Positions 1-9,808 of a DNA stretch of 26,800 nt are shown here, one piece after another. The notes under the pieces were generated by a model that was given only the letters and a program-made list of their open reading frames with translations, ran no database searches and was not told the DNA's origin. The stretch is from Verrucomicrobiota bacterium (GTDB taxonomy: Bacteria; Verrucomicrobiota; Verrucomicrobiae; Opitutales; CG1-02-43-26). The DNA lies in contig JABDAI010000015.1 of assembly GCA_013289195.1 (NCBI GenBank), positions 1-26,800 on the forward strand. The letters are read 5' to 3'. Numbering within the stretch: position 1 is the first letter of the stretch; every line of letters begins with the position of its first letter. The translations under genes were made by a program, and so were the position numbers.

Positions 1-2
1 CT

Positions 3-887
3 GGGTCGCCGGTTAAAGCTCTTACTATGAGTGCTGTATTAAATGAGTCTTTACTCAATTTTGATGAGGAGTACGATTGTAGTATCGACCGGGTTGAATA
101 TAAAGGGAGAATAGTGAAGCTTCCAAAAGATCATAGACCTTTTCATATCTTATCCACAAAGGATGTTCTTAGAAAGTCGAGTAATCGAGGAATTGCTCGG
201 ATAGCTATGAAATTGGATAATCAAACGTTCTATGAATACATACGGGCTTTTGGATTTGGGGAAAAAACAGGTTTTGGTCCTGGAGGTGAAGTTGTAGGCA
301 CTGTACATGCTGTGAAAAATTGGGATGGATTGACAATAAGTCGCTTACCCATGGGGCATGCAATAAATGGGACAGCCATGCAGACCCACTACGCAATGTC
401 TGTTTTTGCCAATCAAGGGGTATTAATGCAACCGCAAATAGTGAAGAGAATATTTGATGAAGAGGGGCGAACGGTGATTGATTTTATGCCGCGGGCACGC
501 AGAAGAGTACTCTCAATAGATACAGCAGAAACGATTGCACAATTATTGGCAGAAGTGGTAGGGCCCGAAGGAACATCCAAGCGGGCATTTATAAATGGTT
601 ATAATGTAGGGGGTAAATCGGGAACGTCGCAAAAAATAATTAATGGACGTTATTCGAATCGACATCACGTGGGGTCATTTTCTGGATTCTTTCCTGTAGA
701 TAATCCACGGTTAGTGATAACCATTGTAATTGATGAACCAAAAATAGGGCAAATAGGGTATGGAGGATTAGTCGCAGCGCCCGCATGCCGTAATATTGGT
801 GAAAAATTGATACAATATCTTAATATTAAGCCAAGTGTGATATCGGGTAACGCAGTTGAAAATTTAATTGCATGGCAAGATCATTGA
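3..887 (+). CDS. ftsI: FtsI-type peptidoglycan transpeptidase (PBP), 3' part only
   Basis: Septal penicillin-binding protein that cross-links peptidoglycan stems during division; it acts in the periplasm, anchored in the inner membrane. The reading frame is open to the window edge, so the Met at 27 is internal; the preceding residues GSPVKALTM match the conserved stretch just after the catalytic SxxK of class B PBPs, which lies outside the window. The second motif SSN is encoded at 177-185 (KSSNRG) and the third motif KSGT at 615-626, in GGKSGTSQK. The stretch FGFGEKTGFGPGGEVVG between them is typical of FtsI/Pbp2-type domains. As the gene directly before murE in a dcw cluster it is most likely ftsI rather than an elongation PBP2. 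The protein ends soon after the transpeptidase domain, with no PASTA domain. Confidence 0.93.
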   Translation, partial: GSPVKALTMSAVLNESLLNFDEEYDCSIDRVEYKGRIVKLPKDHRPFHILSTKDVLRKSSNRGIARIAMKLDNQTFYEYIRAFGFGEKTGFGPGGEVVGTVHAVKNWDGLTISRLPMGHAINGTAMQTHYAMSVFANQGVLMQPQIVKRIFDEEGRTVIDFMPRARRRVLSIDTAETIAQLLAEVVGPEGTSKRAFINGYNVGGKSGTSQKIINGRYSNRHHVGSFSGFFPVDNPRLVITIVIDEPKIGQIGYGGLVAAPACRNIGEKLIQYLNIKPSVISGNAVENLIAWQDH

Positions 888-926
888 ATATATTTGAGTA
901 TATGCAATTGAAAAGATAGAAACAAA

Positions 927-2435
927 ATGGATGATAAAAGGATAGAGCGAAATTTAAAAGAACTTGTTAATGGATTACCAGACGTTGTAATTATTGGTAA
1001 TGAATTGCAACAGATTACTTCTATAGCATTAGATAGTAGAAAAGTAGTGCCAGGTGCATTATTTATAGCTATTCCAGGACAAAAGGAGGATGGATTTCTT
1101 TATATTGAAGAAGCCATTGCAAAGGGTGCTGTAGCAGTCATGGTTGGTCGACCTTACCAAGCGGGAAAAAATGTTGCTATTTTGCTTGTGCATGATGTTC
1201 GATTAGTTACAAGTTATATTGCAAGACGGTTTTATGGACTACCCGATGAAATGCTCCATATGATTGGGATTACAGGGACAAATGGGAAAACAACGGTTGC
1301 AACCATTGGCCAATTTTTAATAGATGAAGAGGTCCCCTCTGTTGGAATGTTGGGAACGATACATTATGATTTGGGTGGCAAGTTTACATTTCCTTCTTCA
1401 AAAACAACTCCGGAAGCCATTGAGTTGCAAGCGATGCTCGATCAGATGGTTCGCAGGGGATGCAGAAGTGCCATTATGGAAGTGAGTTCCCATGGTATTG
1501 CCTTAAAAAGGGTTCAATATGTAACATTTGATGTAGTGGTATTTCTTAACCTCACTCAAGATCACTTAGATTTCCATGGTGATTTGGAAAATTATTTTAA
1601 AGAGAAAGTAAAATTATTTACTGGATCTTTAGGATGTCTTCCAAAATTTGCAATTATTAATATCGATGATCCTTATGGGAGGCGATTAATTGAATATATT
1701 CCAAATGAAGTGACAGTGATGACATTTGGAAGTTCTGAGTATGCGACTATCAGGGCTAGTAATATTGCTTTAAGCTCTGAAGGATTAAGCTTCATGCTCC
1801 ATTGGCCCTCAGGAGAAATTGGTGTAGCCAGTTCGCTTCTAGGAGCTTACAATGTCAGTAATGTTTTAGCATCTCTTGCAATTGGATGGGTGAGTGGGAA
1901 AAAAATGGATGCTTTGGCAATGAAACTCAAAGATTTTCGGGGTGTAAGAGGGCGTATGGAGAAAGTAGACATAGGACAAGATTTTTCTGTGCTCGTTGAT
2001 TATGCGCATACGGGAGATGCGCTACTGAATGTGCTTAAAATATTAAGGCAAATTACGCCAGGACGTCTATTGGTGGTATATGGCTGTGGAGGTGATAGGG
2101 ATAGAGGGAAAAGATTTTCGATGACGAAGGTCGCGCAAGAGTGGGCAGATCTTGCTTGGGCAACGTCTGATAATCCTAGAAGTGAGACTATAGAATCGAT
2201 TTTCGAAGATATGCGCTCTGCCGTCATTATTCCAGAAAAGATATTTTTTATTCCAGAACGTAGACGTGCCATTGAAAAGGCACTGGAAGAAGCGAGAGAA
2301 GGGGACTGTGTTCTCATAGCTGGTAAAGGGCACGAGACTTTCCAAGCTATTGGAAATAAGATTATTCCTTTTGATGACTGCGAGGTTGCTCGAGAATTGT
2401 TAATTTTTAAAAATAAAGTAAATGTCACTATTTGA
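927..2435 (+). CDS. murE: UDP-MurNAc-L-Ala-D-Glu:meso-DAP ligase MurE
   Basis: Cytoplasmic ATP-dependent ligase adding the third stem-peptide residue to UDP-MurNAc-dipeptide. The protein of 502 residues has the usual Mur ligase layout: N-terminal UDP-binding domain, central ATPase with P-loop GITGTNGKTT at residues 114-123, EVSSHG and NLTQDHLDFHG motifs, and a C-terminal ligase domain. The DNPR motif at residues 415-418 is the signature of meso-diaminopimelate-adding MurE (lysine enzymes differ here), so the organism probably makes DAP-type peptidoglycan. The start lies 39 bases after ftsI and has no strong Shine-Dalgarno sequence. The 3' end overlaps murF by 14 bases, which suggests coupled translation. 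Confidence 0.97.
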   Translation: MDDKRIERNLKELVNGLPDVVIIGNELQQITSIALDSRKVVPGALFIAIPGQKEDGFLYIEEAIAKGAVAVMVGRPYQAGKNVAILLVHDVRLVTSYIARRFYGLPDEMLHMIGITGTNGKTTVATIGQFLIDEEVPSVGMLGTIHYDLGGKFTFPSSKTTPEAIELQAMLDQMVRRGCRSAIMEVSSHGIALKRVQYVTFDVVVFLNLTQDHLDFHGDLENYFKEKVKLFTGSLGCLPKFAIINIDDPYGRRLIEYIPNEVTVMTFGSSEYATIRASNIALSSEGLSFMLHWPSGEIGVASSLLGAYNVSNVLASLAIGWVSGKKMDALAMKLKDFRGVRGRMEKVDIGQDFSVLVDYAHTGDALLNVLKILRQITPGRLLVVYGCGGDRDRGKRFSMTKVAQEWADLAWATSDNPRSETIESIFEDMRSAVIIPEKIFFIPERRRAIEKALEEAREGDCVLIAGKGHETFQAIGNKIIPFDDCEVARELLIFKNKVNVTI

Positions 2436-3837
2436 TCCATTGCAATTAGCCTCAGATGCCTGTGGAATATGGGAGAATGAATGTAAGCCGACATTAATTA
2501 ATGGGTTTGCTTTTGATACGAGGCAATTGAAAGAAGGCAATTTGTTTTTGGCTTTAAAAGGAGATAATGCAGACGGGCATGATTATTTGTACGCAGCAAA
2601 GAGTAAAGGAGCTTGTGGGGCAATAGTGGAAAAAGTAGATTCGAGTTTGAATTGGCCGCAATTAAAAGTAAACAGTGTAGCTCAAGCATTTCAACAAATA
2701 GCAAGGATTCATCGTGAACATTTTTTAGGATTAGTGATAGGCGTTACTGGAAGTTGTGGGAAAACATCTACTAAAGATTTATTAAATCTTTTATTGGGTA
2801 GAGGTACTTACTCAACTTTCTTAAATCATAATAATTTGCTAGGTGTTCCAATGACTATCATGGGTTTGGATAGTGATTTGCATCGCTATGCAGTGATTGA
2901 AGCAGGTATGAATATTCGAGGGGAAATGGAATGTTTAGCTTCAATCATCAAACCGGATATTGCAATTATCACGAATATATTTCCTGTTCATTTAGAAGGG
3001 GTCGGATGTGAGGAGGATATTGCTCGTGAAAAAGCATTCCTAGCTCAAGCAACGAAAGAAGAAGGGATCGTTTTATTTCCAAGTAGTTGTCTAAGCTATC
3101 ATTCTTTTCGATGTTTAGGATTGAAGGCAAAAGTACTCGCTAGATACGAGGAATTGGTTGACAATATTCCTGCAGATCAGGTTATCCGTTATGAAGTAAA
3201 TGAAAATTTGGAAGGAACACTTTCACTAGGTATTCAATTAAGTCAGGCTTGTGAAGTTCAGACTTTTGTATTACCTTTATTAAGTTATGGGATGATGACA
3301 AATGTGGCACTAGCAGTGAGTGTGACTTTATTATTGGGAATTGAACCGCAGGAGATACAAAATCGCTTATCAACGTGGGTTCCTTCTAAACATCGAGGTC
3401 AGGTCTATGAGTATGGCAAACAGATTTTTTATGCTGATTGTTATAATGCAAATCCAGCATCAATGTTAGATGCATTAGAAATTTTTCAAAAGCGTTTTTC
3501 TTTTTCGCCTAAATATCTCTATATTTTAGGTTGCATGGGAGAATTGGGTGATAAAGCTGAAGCCTATCACTATAAAGTAGGAAAGTCCTTAAAACTACGT
3601 TCCGAGGATAAAGTCCTATTATTAGGAATACATGCGCAAAGTTATGCATTGGGATTGAAGGATGCTGGTAATGTTTTTTCTCAAATCATTTGTTTGCAAA
3701 GTAGGGAAAAAGTTTTTGACTACCTGAAAGAATTTGAAGGAACAGTATTCTTGAAGGGGAGTAAGCCTTATGCTTTATGGGAACTATTGCCGAAGGAAGC
3801 TGAACTTCAAGAAGTAAGAAAAATTGTAGTATGTTAA
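2422..3837 (+). CDS. murF: UDP-MurNAc-tripeptide:D-Ala-D-Ala ligase MurF
   Basis: Cytoplasmic ligase that adds D-alanyl-D-alanine to UDP-MurNAc-tripeptide, the last soluble step of precursor synthesis. The 471-residue product has the Mur ligase P-loop GVTGSCGKTS at residues 108-117, the MurF-typical NHNNLLGVPMTIM stretch that follows it, and YADCYNANPASM in the C-terminal domain. Length is normal for the family. The ATG at 2422 lies inside the end of murE in another frame (14-base overlap), and the stop overlaps the mraY start by 7 bases, so translation of the three genes is probably coupled. Confidence 0.96.
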   Translation: MSLFDPLQLASDACGIWENECKPTLINGFAFDTRQLKEGNLFLALKGDNADGHDYLYAAKSKGACGAIVEKVDSSLNWPQLKVNSVAQAFQQIARIHREHFLGLVIGVTGSCGKTSTKDLLNLLLGRGTYSTFLNHNNLLGVPMTIMGLDSDLHRYAVIEAGMNIRGEMECLASIIKPDIAIITNIFPVHLEGVGCEEDIAREKAFLAQATKEEGIVLFPSSCLSYHSFRCLGLKAKVLARYEELVDNIPADQVIRYEVNENLEGTLSLGIQLSQACEVQTFVLPLLSYGMMTNVALAVSVTLLLGIEPQEIQNRLSTWVPSKHRGQVYEYGKQIFYADCYNANPASMLDALEIFQKRFSFSPKYLYILGCMGELGDKAEAYHYKVGKSLKLRSEDKVLLLGIHAQSYALGLKDAGNVFSQIICLQSREKVFDYLKEFEGTVFLKGSKPYALWELLPKEAELQEVRKIVVC

Positions 3838-4931
3838 GTTATTTAGTATCATTAGAACCCATTTGGGGACCGTTTCGTCTTTTTGGATATTTGACATTTA
3901 GGGGTGCCTTGGCTGTGTGCATCTCTTTAATAATAGGTTTTGTTTTAGCTCCCTGGGTATTTTCAAAGTTAAGGTTACTTAAAGCGGCTCAAAGCTTGCG
4001 TACTACTCAGGAAGTCGGTCGCCTCGCCGAGTTACATGCCAATAAGAAAAATATACCGACTATGGGGGGGATTTTGATTTATTTGTCAATAGTGCCAACA
4101 GTTTTATTATGTGCACGGTTTAATGTCTATGTTTTGGTAGCTTTAATCGTTTATACAGGCTTGATGATTATTGGACTGTGTGACGATTATTTAAAGGTCA
4201 GTAAAAAGAATAGCAAAGGATTGAATAGTAAATGGAAACTTGCTGGTCAGGCGCTACTAACATTTATTGCAATAGGCATATTATTGGGAAACATGGATAC
4301 CCATATGATTATGAGTGAACTGTGGGTTCCTTTTTATAAATATCCCTTAATAAAGGAGATGCCTATTTGGTTTATTTTTATATTTTTCTTTTTTGTAATG
4401 TCAGGTTCAAGCAATGCAATCAATCTTACAGATGGGATCGATGGGTTGGCCATCGGTTGTGCGATACCTACTTTTTTGGTTTATGCAACCATTGCCTATT
4501 TTGTGGGCAATACGATTATAGCACATTATTTGAATTTAAATTATATAGCTGGATGCGAAGAACTTGCAATTGTCTGTGCTGCAACTTTTGGTGCGGCGCT
4601 TGTATTTTTATGGTATAATAGTCATCCTGCAGAAGTCTTTATGGGGGATACCGGATCTTTAAGTCTGGGTGGATTAATGGGGTCTATAGCATTTATGGTT
4701 CATGAGCCTTTTACCTTAATTATTGTGGGGGGTGTTTTTGTGATAGAAGCCATTTCGGTTATCCTACAGATAGCTTCATTTAAATTGTTTGGTAAAAGAA
4801 TTTTTAGGATGGCACCGATACACCATCATTTCGAGCTTAAAGGTTGGCATGAAAATAAAGTTGTGATACGTTTTTGGATAGTAGGTTTACTTTTTGCTTT
4901 AGCAGGACTGTGTACTTTGAAGCTTCGCTAA
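3831..4931 (+). CDS. mraY: Phospho-MurNAc-pentapeptide translocase MraY
   Basis: Integral membrane enzyme that transfers phospho-MurNAc-pentapeptide to undecaprenyl phosphate, giving lipid I. The 366-residue protein has about ten hydrophobic segments and the family's catalytic landmarks: the CDDYLK aspartate pair near residue 118, NLTDGIDGLA near 198-207, and the HHH motif in APIHHHFE near 329. The N-terminal region, with RLAELHANKKNIPTMGG, resembles the verrucomicrobial/chlamydial form as I remember it; that is a recollection, not an alignment. The gene overlaps murF by 7 bases and is followed 6 bases later by murD. Confidence 0.97.
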   Translation: MLSYLVSLEPIWGPFRLFGYLTFRGALAVCISLIIGFVLAPWVFSKLRLLKAAQSLRTTQEVGRLAELHANKKNIPTMGGILIYLSIVPTVLLCARFNVYVLVALIVYTGLMIIGLCDDYLKVSKKNSKGLNSKWKLAGQALLTFIAIGILLGNMDTHMIMSELWVPFYKYPLIKEMPIWFIFIFFFFVMSGSSNAINLTDGIDGLAIGCAIPTFLVYATIAYFVGNTIIAHYLNLNYIAGCEELAIVCAATFGAALVFLWYNSHPAEVFMGDTGSLSLGGLMGSIAFMVHEPFTLIIVGGVFVIEAISVILQIASFKLFGKRIFRMAPIHHHFELKGWHENKVVIRFWIVGLLFALAGLCTLKLR

Positions 4932-4937
4932 CGATTC

Positions 4938-6278
4938 ATGATTACGCCTATGATAAATATTCCTGATTTGCTGAAACCTCATTTTGAGAAGGCGATTGCA
5001 ATTTTTGGTAATGGTATCAGTGGGAAGGCTGTTGCTTCTTTGCTAGATAGGTTAAAAGCAAATTACATTATTTATGACCAACAGGAAGGTGCTGGGTTTA
5101 GTTCAAACTTTTCGGATGAAAGCGATAGTAAACATAGTCTAGTGATTTACAGTCCCGGATTTCCTCTTGATCATCCCTGGTTAACATTGGCTAGGAGAAA
5201 GGGCTGTTACTGTTTAGGAGAACTCGATTTTGCTACGTTATTTTGGAGAGGAAAAATTATTGCAATAACTGGGACGAATGGCAAATCAACTTTAACAAAA
5301 TTTCTTGCAGAAGCTTTAGTCAATCTTGGGCTAAATGCCATTGCCTGCGGCAACATCGGGGAGCCACTCAGTGCAAAGCATGCTTATTTTAATGACGATG
5401 ATACTATCGCTGTATGTGAAGTGAGTTCCTTTCAGGCAGAGGGACTTCATCATTTTTCGCCGGATGCACTTTTGTGGACTAATTTTGATCCAGACCATTT
5501 GGATCGTTATTGTGATCTTAAAAGTTATTTCGAAGCAAAATGGAGCTTACTTAATCGCTTAAAATCAGATCACTTATTTATCGGTAAAAGTGTTAAACAA
5601 TTTGCGGACGAACACCACTTTTGTTTTTCTCAGGTACCTATTGTCATTGATGCAAATATTAGGGGTAAAAGGCTTAGAGAGAATAGTAATTTACTTCCTG
5701 AAGAGTACCTAGGGATTTTTAATGTACCCCCTCAATTGGAGAATTATTTGCTAGCGTTAGCTTATTGGAATACTCAAGAGTATGATTCTAAGATTTTACA
5801 GAAAACGGCTTTGAATTTTAAGCCGCTTCGACATCGTTTGGCAATAACCGATGAAATTGAGGGAAAAATCTTTTGGAATGATTCAAAAGGGACTAATTTT
5901 CTAGCTACAATTGAGGCATTGAAACGTTTTGATCATAAGGTTTTGTGGATTGGTGGAGGAAAATTTAAAGGAGGAAATCTGGAAGTATTTGTACAAAGAA
6001 TAGCTCCATATATTGAAGAAGCATTTTTAATTGGGCAAACGGCGGAGAGCTTAGCGAAGGCATTTGAAGTAAATTGTGTTAAGGCTTTAGTTTATCCCTC
6101 CTTGAACGAAGCGGTAGAGAAGGCTTTTGAGAAAGGATTATCTTATAAGTTCCAAAATATTGTTTTTAGTCCCGGTTTTGCCAGTTACGGTATGTTTGCA
6201 AATGCCGAGGAAAGGGGAAATTTTTTTGAAAAGAGTGTTTTGGAGTTGAAAAGAAAGCAAAAAGCGTTAGTGCTATAA
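4938..6278 (+). CDS. murD: UDP-MurNAc-L-Ala:D-glutamate ligase MurD
   Basis: Cytoplasmic Mur ligase adding D-glutamate to UDP-MurNAc-L-alanine. The 446-residue protein opens with a Rossmann-like UDP-binding domain (IFGNGISGKAVASLL), followed by the ATPase P-loop TGTNGKST at about residues 111-118, the EVSSFQ motif, NFDPDHLDRY, and the C-terminal NDSKGTN motif near residue 314, which is characteristic of MurD. An in-frame ATG at 4950 is an alternative start, and neither start has a clear Shine-Dalgarno sequence. The gene lies 6 bases after mraY and 16 bases before the LysM gene. Confidence 0.95.
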   Translation: MITPMINIPDLLKPHFEKAIAIFGNGISGKAVASLLDRLKANYIIYDQQEGAGFSSNFSDESDSKHSLVIYSPGFPLDHPWLTLARRKGCYCLGELDFATLFWRGKIIAITGTNGKSTLTKFLAEALVNLGLNAIACGNIGEPLSAKHAYFNDDDTIAVCEVSSFQAEGLHHFSPDALLWTNFDPDHLDRYCDLKSYFEAKWSLLNRLKSDHLFIGKSVKQFADEHHFCFSQVPIVIDANIRGKRLRENSNLLPEEYLGIFNVPPQLENYLLALAYWNTQEYDSKILQKTALNFKPLRHRLAITDEIEGKIFWNDSKGTNFLATIEALKRFDHKVLWIGGGKFKGGNLEVFVQRIAPYIEEAFLIGQTAESLAKAFEVNCVKALVYPSLNEAVEKAFEKGLSYKFQNIVFSPGFASYGMFANAEERGNFFEKSVLELKRKQKALVL

Positions 6279-6294
6279 TAAGGTCAAAAGCATA

Positions 6295-7530
6295 ATGATT
6301 TTTAATATAAAGTTTATCATGAAATTTCTCAAAGTTAGTGGTGTAGTAATCTTGTTCCATGCAGCTTTAGCTGTTATGTTGATTTTCCAATCGGGCTGTC
6401 AGAGTATTGAAAATAGTCGGGAGCTTAATAATTGTCCTTATGTTATGGATGAGCGATCAGATATGCCACTTCAACCCGTAGCTATCATCAATTACGATGA
6501 TAATAATTATTGTGACACAAGGCAATGCAGTGTTGTGAGGGATAGTTTTACGGAAGGTGGAGTATCGGTACAACCGGTATGTGCGATAAAGAGACAACCC
6601 ATCCCTACAATGGAGAGTCAGCCAGTACCTACAGGTCGCTTTAAACCAATGCGTCCCACCAATGATTTTTCAAATGATGGTTTATTGACTAGTGTAGATG
6701 ATTTGAAGTCAGGCAACAAAGTCGTATCATTTGACGATATTTCTTTTAAGCAGCTACAAGAAGAAGTTTCTTATATTGTAAAATCGGGTGATTCCTTATG
6801 GACCATAGCAAAGCGCTACAATATCGGAGTCATCGAACTTGCCAATGCAAATGGTATTGGTCGTGATGCTGTTTTGAAAGTGGGACAGAAGTTAATTGTT
6901 CCTGTTAAAGCTCAAACTGCCATGCCTACACTTCCCGCAATGCCGTCAGCGGTAGAGGGTGCAACTTATACCATTGCCCGAGGGGACACACTTTCAGAGA
7001 TTGCACTGCGTTTTAAAGTATCTGCAGACGCTATTAAAAAAGCAAACAATATGCAAAATAGCACTATTATTGCAGGCAAGAAGATTATTATACCTGGTAT
7101 GACCTCTGCGCAAATTGGGGCAGCAGCTCCAATGGCTAAATCTGCATCAACACAATCTACTGCTCCAAAAGGGGGATCCTATACCGTTCAAAGTGGGGAT
7201 TCTCTTTCGGTGATTGCGAACCGTTTTGGAGTAACAGTTGCAAATCTTATGACTTGGAATAATATGTCCGATGCAAAAAAATTACGAGCAGGACAATCTT
7301 TAATAGTTAAAGATCCTAATAGCCAAGAAACTATGGCAGAGGTTTCTTCTTCAAGTAATTATCCTAATACTTCTCCTTCTGTCGCAAATACATCGGCTAT
7401 TCAGTATAATGCTCCTCAGGCCGCCGATACATCTGAAGAAGAGGAGAGCATGAGCTTCGATCTTTTTGAAGATGATGATTTATTTGGTACTGCAGATGAA
7501 ATTCCTGTGATAACAACTGATGAAGAATAA
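6295..7530 (+). CDS. Putative lipoprotein with three LysM domains (NlpD-position gene)
   Basis: Probable envelope protein binding peptidoglycan glycan strands. The N-terminus is a hydrophobic signal region ending in FQSGC, with Cys35 as a probable lipidation site; glutamine at -3 makes the lipobox atypical. An in-frame ATG at 6319 gives a tidier signal peptide and may be the true start. Three LysM repeats follow at about residues 159-203, 224-268 and 294-341, each beginning with a YxVxxGDSL-type motif and ending near a G(Q/K)xxIV(P/K) motif. The C-terminal tail of about 50 residues is strongly acidic. No peptidase M23 or amidase domain is visible, so a catalytic role is not supported. Its place between murD and ftsW matches chlamydial nlpD, which suggests a role in septal wall processing or amidase recruitment; that role is inference. 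Confidence 0.87.
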   Translation: MIFNIKFIMKFLKVSGVVILFHAALAVMLIFQSGCQSIENSRELNNCPYVMDERSDMPLQPVAIINYDDNNYCDTRQCSVVRDSFTEGGVSVQPVCAIKRQPIPTMESQPVPTGRFKPMRPTNDFSNDGLLTSVDDLKSGNKVVSFDDISFKQLQEEVSYIVKSGDSLWTIAKRYNIGVIELANANGIGRDAVLKVGQKLIVPVKAQTAMPTLPAMPSAVEGATYTIARGDTLSEIALRFKVSADAIKKANNMQNSTIIAGKKIIIPGMTSAQIGAAAPMAKSASTQSTAPKGGSYTVQSGDSLSVIANRFGVTVANLMTWNNMSDAKKLRAGQSLIVKDPNSQETMAEVSSSSNYPNTSPSVANTSAIQYNAPQAADTSEEEESMSFDLFEDDDLFGTADEIPVITTDEE

Positions 7531-7553
7531 TGTACCTTTAACAGAGATGAGGT

Positions 7554-8696
7554 ATGTTATCGAAGTTGCATGATTTTTACCTTTTTTGTAAAAATATCAA
7601 TCTGGGTTTTGTTTTACTTTTCTCAGTAATTGTATTAACTTCTTTGGGTTTAGTTGTGTTAGCAAGTGCTAGCCTATCTTTTAGCCAAGAGTCTTCTTCT
7701 ATATTCAATAAGCAGTTGATGTGGTTATTAATGGCTATAATATCGGGATCAGTGATGGTATTTATTGATTTAGGAAAACTGCGTAAATTTGCATCTTTGA
7801 TCGCAGTGGGTACTGCGATATTATTAATATTAGTTTTAGTTCCAGGGATAGGGATTCGTGTTAATGGAGCGCAACGTTGGTTAGGGATTGGATTTATTCG
7901 TTTTCAAGTTGGAGAGTTTGCTAAAATTTCACTTGTTTTCCTACTGGCTCATTATCTTGCTACGAATCAGCGGATTATTAAAACTTTTATACGTGGTTTT
8001 TGTATACCTTCGATGTTTATTGGGTGTGTATGTTTATTAATTATATTACAGCCTGATTTTGGAACGACCTTTCTGTGTGGATGTGTGGGATGTGGAATGC
8101 TATTTCTCGGTGGAGTGCGCCTTCGTTATCTTTTGCCGTCATTAATGGGAGGGATCGGTTTATTTTTTATCGCAATTCTTTTAAATCCTGTTCGACTGCG
8201 ACGGTTAACTTCTTTCTTAGATATCGAGGGTAATAAGAGCGATGGAGCCTATCAACTTTGGCAAGGAATTTTGGCATTTGCTGCAGGAGGGCTAAAGGGC
8301 GTGGGTCTAGGAAATGGAAGACAGCAGATGGCATTTTTGCCCGAAGCGCATACAGATTTTATTTTTCCTATTATTGGAGAAGAACTTGGGTTATATTTTA
8401 CATTAGGTGTTGCTTGCTTTTTCTTATTAATTTTTATAATAGGATATATGATTTTGCGTCGAATTCCTGATTTATTTTACTTCTCCTTAGTTATTGGTTC
8501 GCTTTTATGTATTACCTTTCAGGCACTTATTAATATCGGAGTTGTGACGGGTCTACTTCCTACTAAGGGAATGTCCTTGCCATTTATAAGTTACGGGGGT
8601 TCAAATTTAGTAGTCATGTTTATGTTAGTTGGGATTTTACTCAATGCCTTAAAGACATGGTCTATACAACTTTTGCCGCAGCCTAGTGAATTATGA
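7554..8696 (+). CDS. ftsW: Septal peptidoglycan glycosyltransferase FtsW
   Basis: SEDS-family membrane polymerase that extends septal glycan strands from lipid II together with FtsI. The 380-residue product has about ten membrane segments, and conserved stretches KQLMWLLMA, NGAQRWLG, QVGEFAKIS, PDFGTTF and the C-terminal PTKGMSLPFISYGGSNL. The last one is the FtsW/RodA signature, and the dcw context selects FtsW. A GAGG sequence very close to the ATG could serve as the ribosome binding site. The stop codon overlaps the murG start in an ATGA, which implies coupled translation. Confidence 0.96.
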   Translation: MLSKLHDFYLFCKNINLGFVLLFSVIVLTSLGLVVLASASLSFSQESSSIFNKQLMWLLMAIISGSVMVFIDLGKLRKFASLIAVGTAILLILVLVPGIGIRVNGAQRWLGIGFIRFQVGEFAKISLVFLLAHYLATNQRIIKTFIRGFCIPSMFIGCVCLLIILQPDFGTTFLCGCVGCGMLFLGGVRLRYLLPSLMGGIGLFFIAILLNPVRLRRLTSFLDIEGNKSDGAYQLWQGILAFAAGGLKGVGLGNGRQQMAFLPEAHTDFIFPIIGEELGLYFTLGVACFFLLIFIIGYMILRRIPDLFYFSLVIGSLLCITFQALINIGVVTGLLPTKGMSLPFISYGGSNLVVMFMLVGILLNALKTWSIQLLPQPSEL

Positions 8697-9808
8697 GTAC
8701 TTTTGTTATTTCATGTGGTGGAACTGGTGGACATTTGTCTCCAGGAATTGCTTTAGCCGAAGAAATGATTAAAAGAGGCAATCAATGTTATTTGATTATT
8801 AGTAATAAAGAAGTAGATTCTAGGCTTATAGGTAAATATTCACAGATTGAATTTGTTCGTATTCCAGGTGTGGGATTTTCTTGTAAGTTCACAGGGATTA
8901 TTAAATTTATTCGTGAACAAATTAAAGGAATTTTATTTGCAATAAAGTTTTTGCATAAAATTAAGCCTGATATTGTAATAGGTTTTGGTGGATTTACGAC
9001 GGTGGGTCTTTCATTAGCAGCAAGAATGTTAGGTTTTCCCATTTTTTTGCATGAAGCGAATCGTAAAGTAGGTAAGGCGATTCGTTTTCTCAGTGTTTTA
9101 GCCAACAGGGTGTATCTTCCTTGTGGAGTGCATTTAAAAAGCTTACCTCCAAAAACGCTTAGAAATTTTGGCTTCCCGGTACGAAAGGAAATTCGTCCTA
9201 TTGCGAAGTCACTTGCCTGTAAAAAACTTGAAATTAAAGCAAATGTTAAACGTCTTTTAATTCTGGGTGGAAGCCAAGGTGCTGGTGTTTTAAATAAATG
9301 GGTTTTCGAAAACTTTGAGCATTTGGCAGAGCTAGGAATTCATGTTTATTGTGTTACTGGTTTAGGAAAAGGGAGTGTAGGCAAGCTAGAATATACTGCA
9401 AAGAATGGCGTATCTGCGGAAGCCATTTTCGTTCCTTTTGTTGATGATATGACAAGTGTTTTATCCTGTGCAGATTTAGTACTTTCTCGAGCAGGAGCAG
9501 GAAGTATCGCTGAGATTTGCCGCTGCCACATTCCAGCTATTCTCATACCCTATCCTTTTGCAGCTGATAATCATCAAGAAGCAAATGCCATTTTTTTTGA
9601 AAGTCAAGGTGGTGGACTCGTGATCAATGAAACGAATATGGATCAATTGTATTCAGAAGTCATGGCGTTGATTTTTAATGATTGGTTATTGGATAAATTT
9701 CAGCAAAATATGAAATTAATGGATATTCAAAGTAATTTGGCTTTGATAGCTAATGACCTAGAGGAATTTTGTATTCAAGAAGAAACTCTTTCTCTTCAAT
9801 CTTCATGA
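8693..9808 (+). CDS. murG: Lipid II synthase MurG (GlcNAc transferase)
   Basis: Peripheral inner-membrane glycosyltransferase that adds GlcNAc to lipid I. The 371-residue GT-B protein begins with the GGTGGH loop at residues 9-14, followed by GFGGFTTVG and a HEANRKVGKA segment corresponding to the HEQN region of other MurG proteins. The C-terminal half has LGGSQGAGVLN, SRAGAGSIAE and PYPFAADNHQEANA, which form the UDP-GlcNAc site. The gene shares ATGA overlaps with ftsW upstream and with murC/B downstream (9805-9808). Confidence 0.96.
   Translation: MSTFVISCGGTGGHLSPGIALAEEMIKRGNQCYLIISNKEVDSRLIGKYSQIEFVRIPGVGFSCKFTGIIKFIREQIKGILFAIKFLHKIKPDIVIGFGGFTTVGLSLAARMLGFPIFLHEANRKVGKAIRFLSVLANRVYLPCGVHLKSLPPKTLRNFGFPVRKEIRPIAKSLACKKLEIKANVKRLLILGGSQGAGVLNKWVFENFEHLAELGIHVYCVTGLGKGSVGKLEYTAKNGVSAEAIFVPFVDDMTSVLSCADLVLSRAGAGSIAEICRCHIPAILIPYPFAADNHQEANAIFFESQGGGLVINETNMDQLYSEVMALIFNDWLLDKFQQNMKLMDIQSNLALIANDLEEFCIQEETLSLQSS

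Noticed and set aside
2000..2494. Minus-strand 164-codon ORF within murE
   Set aside because: It is a shadow of a well-supported gene on the other strand, with no recognisable motif and no context.
9769..9804. Upstream in-frame ATG as the murC/B start
   Set aside because: It would overlap murG by 40 bases; the ATG at 9805 forms the usual ATGA coupling and gives a normal MurC N-terminus.
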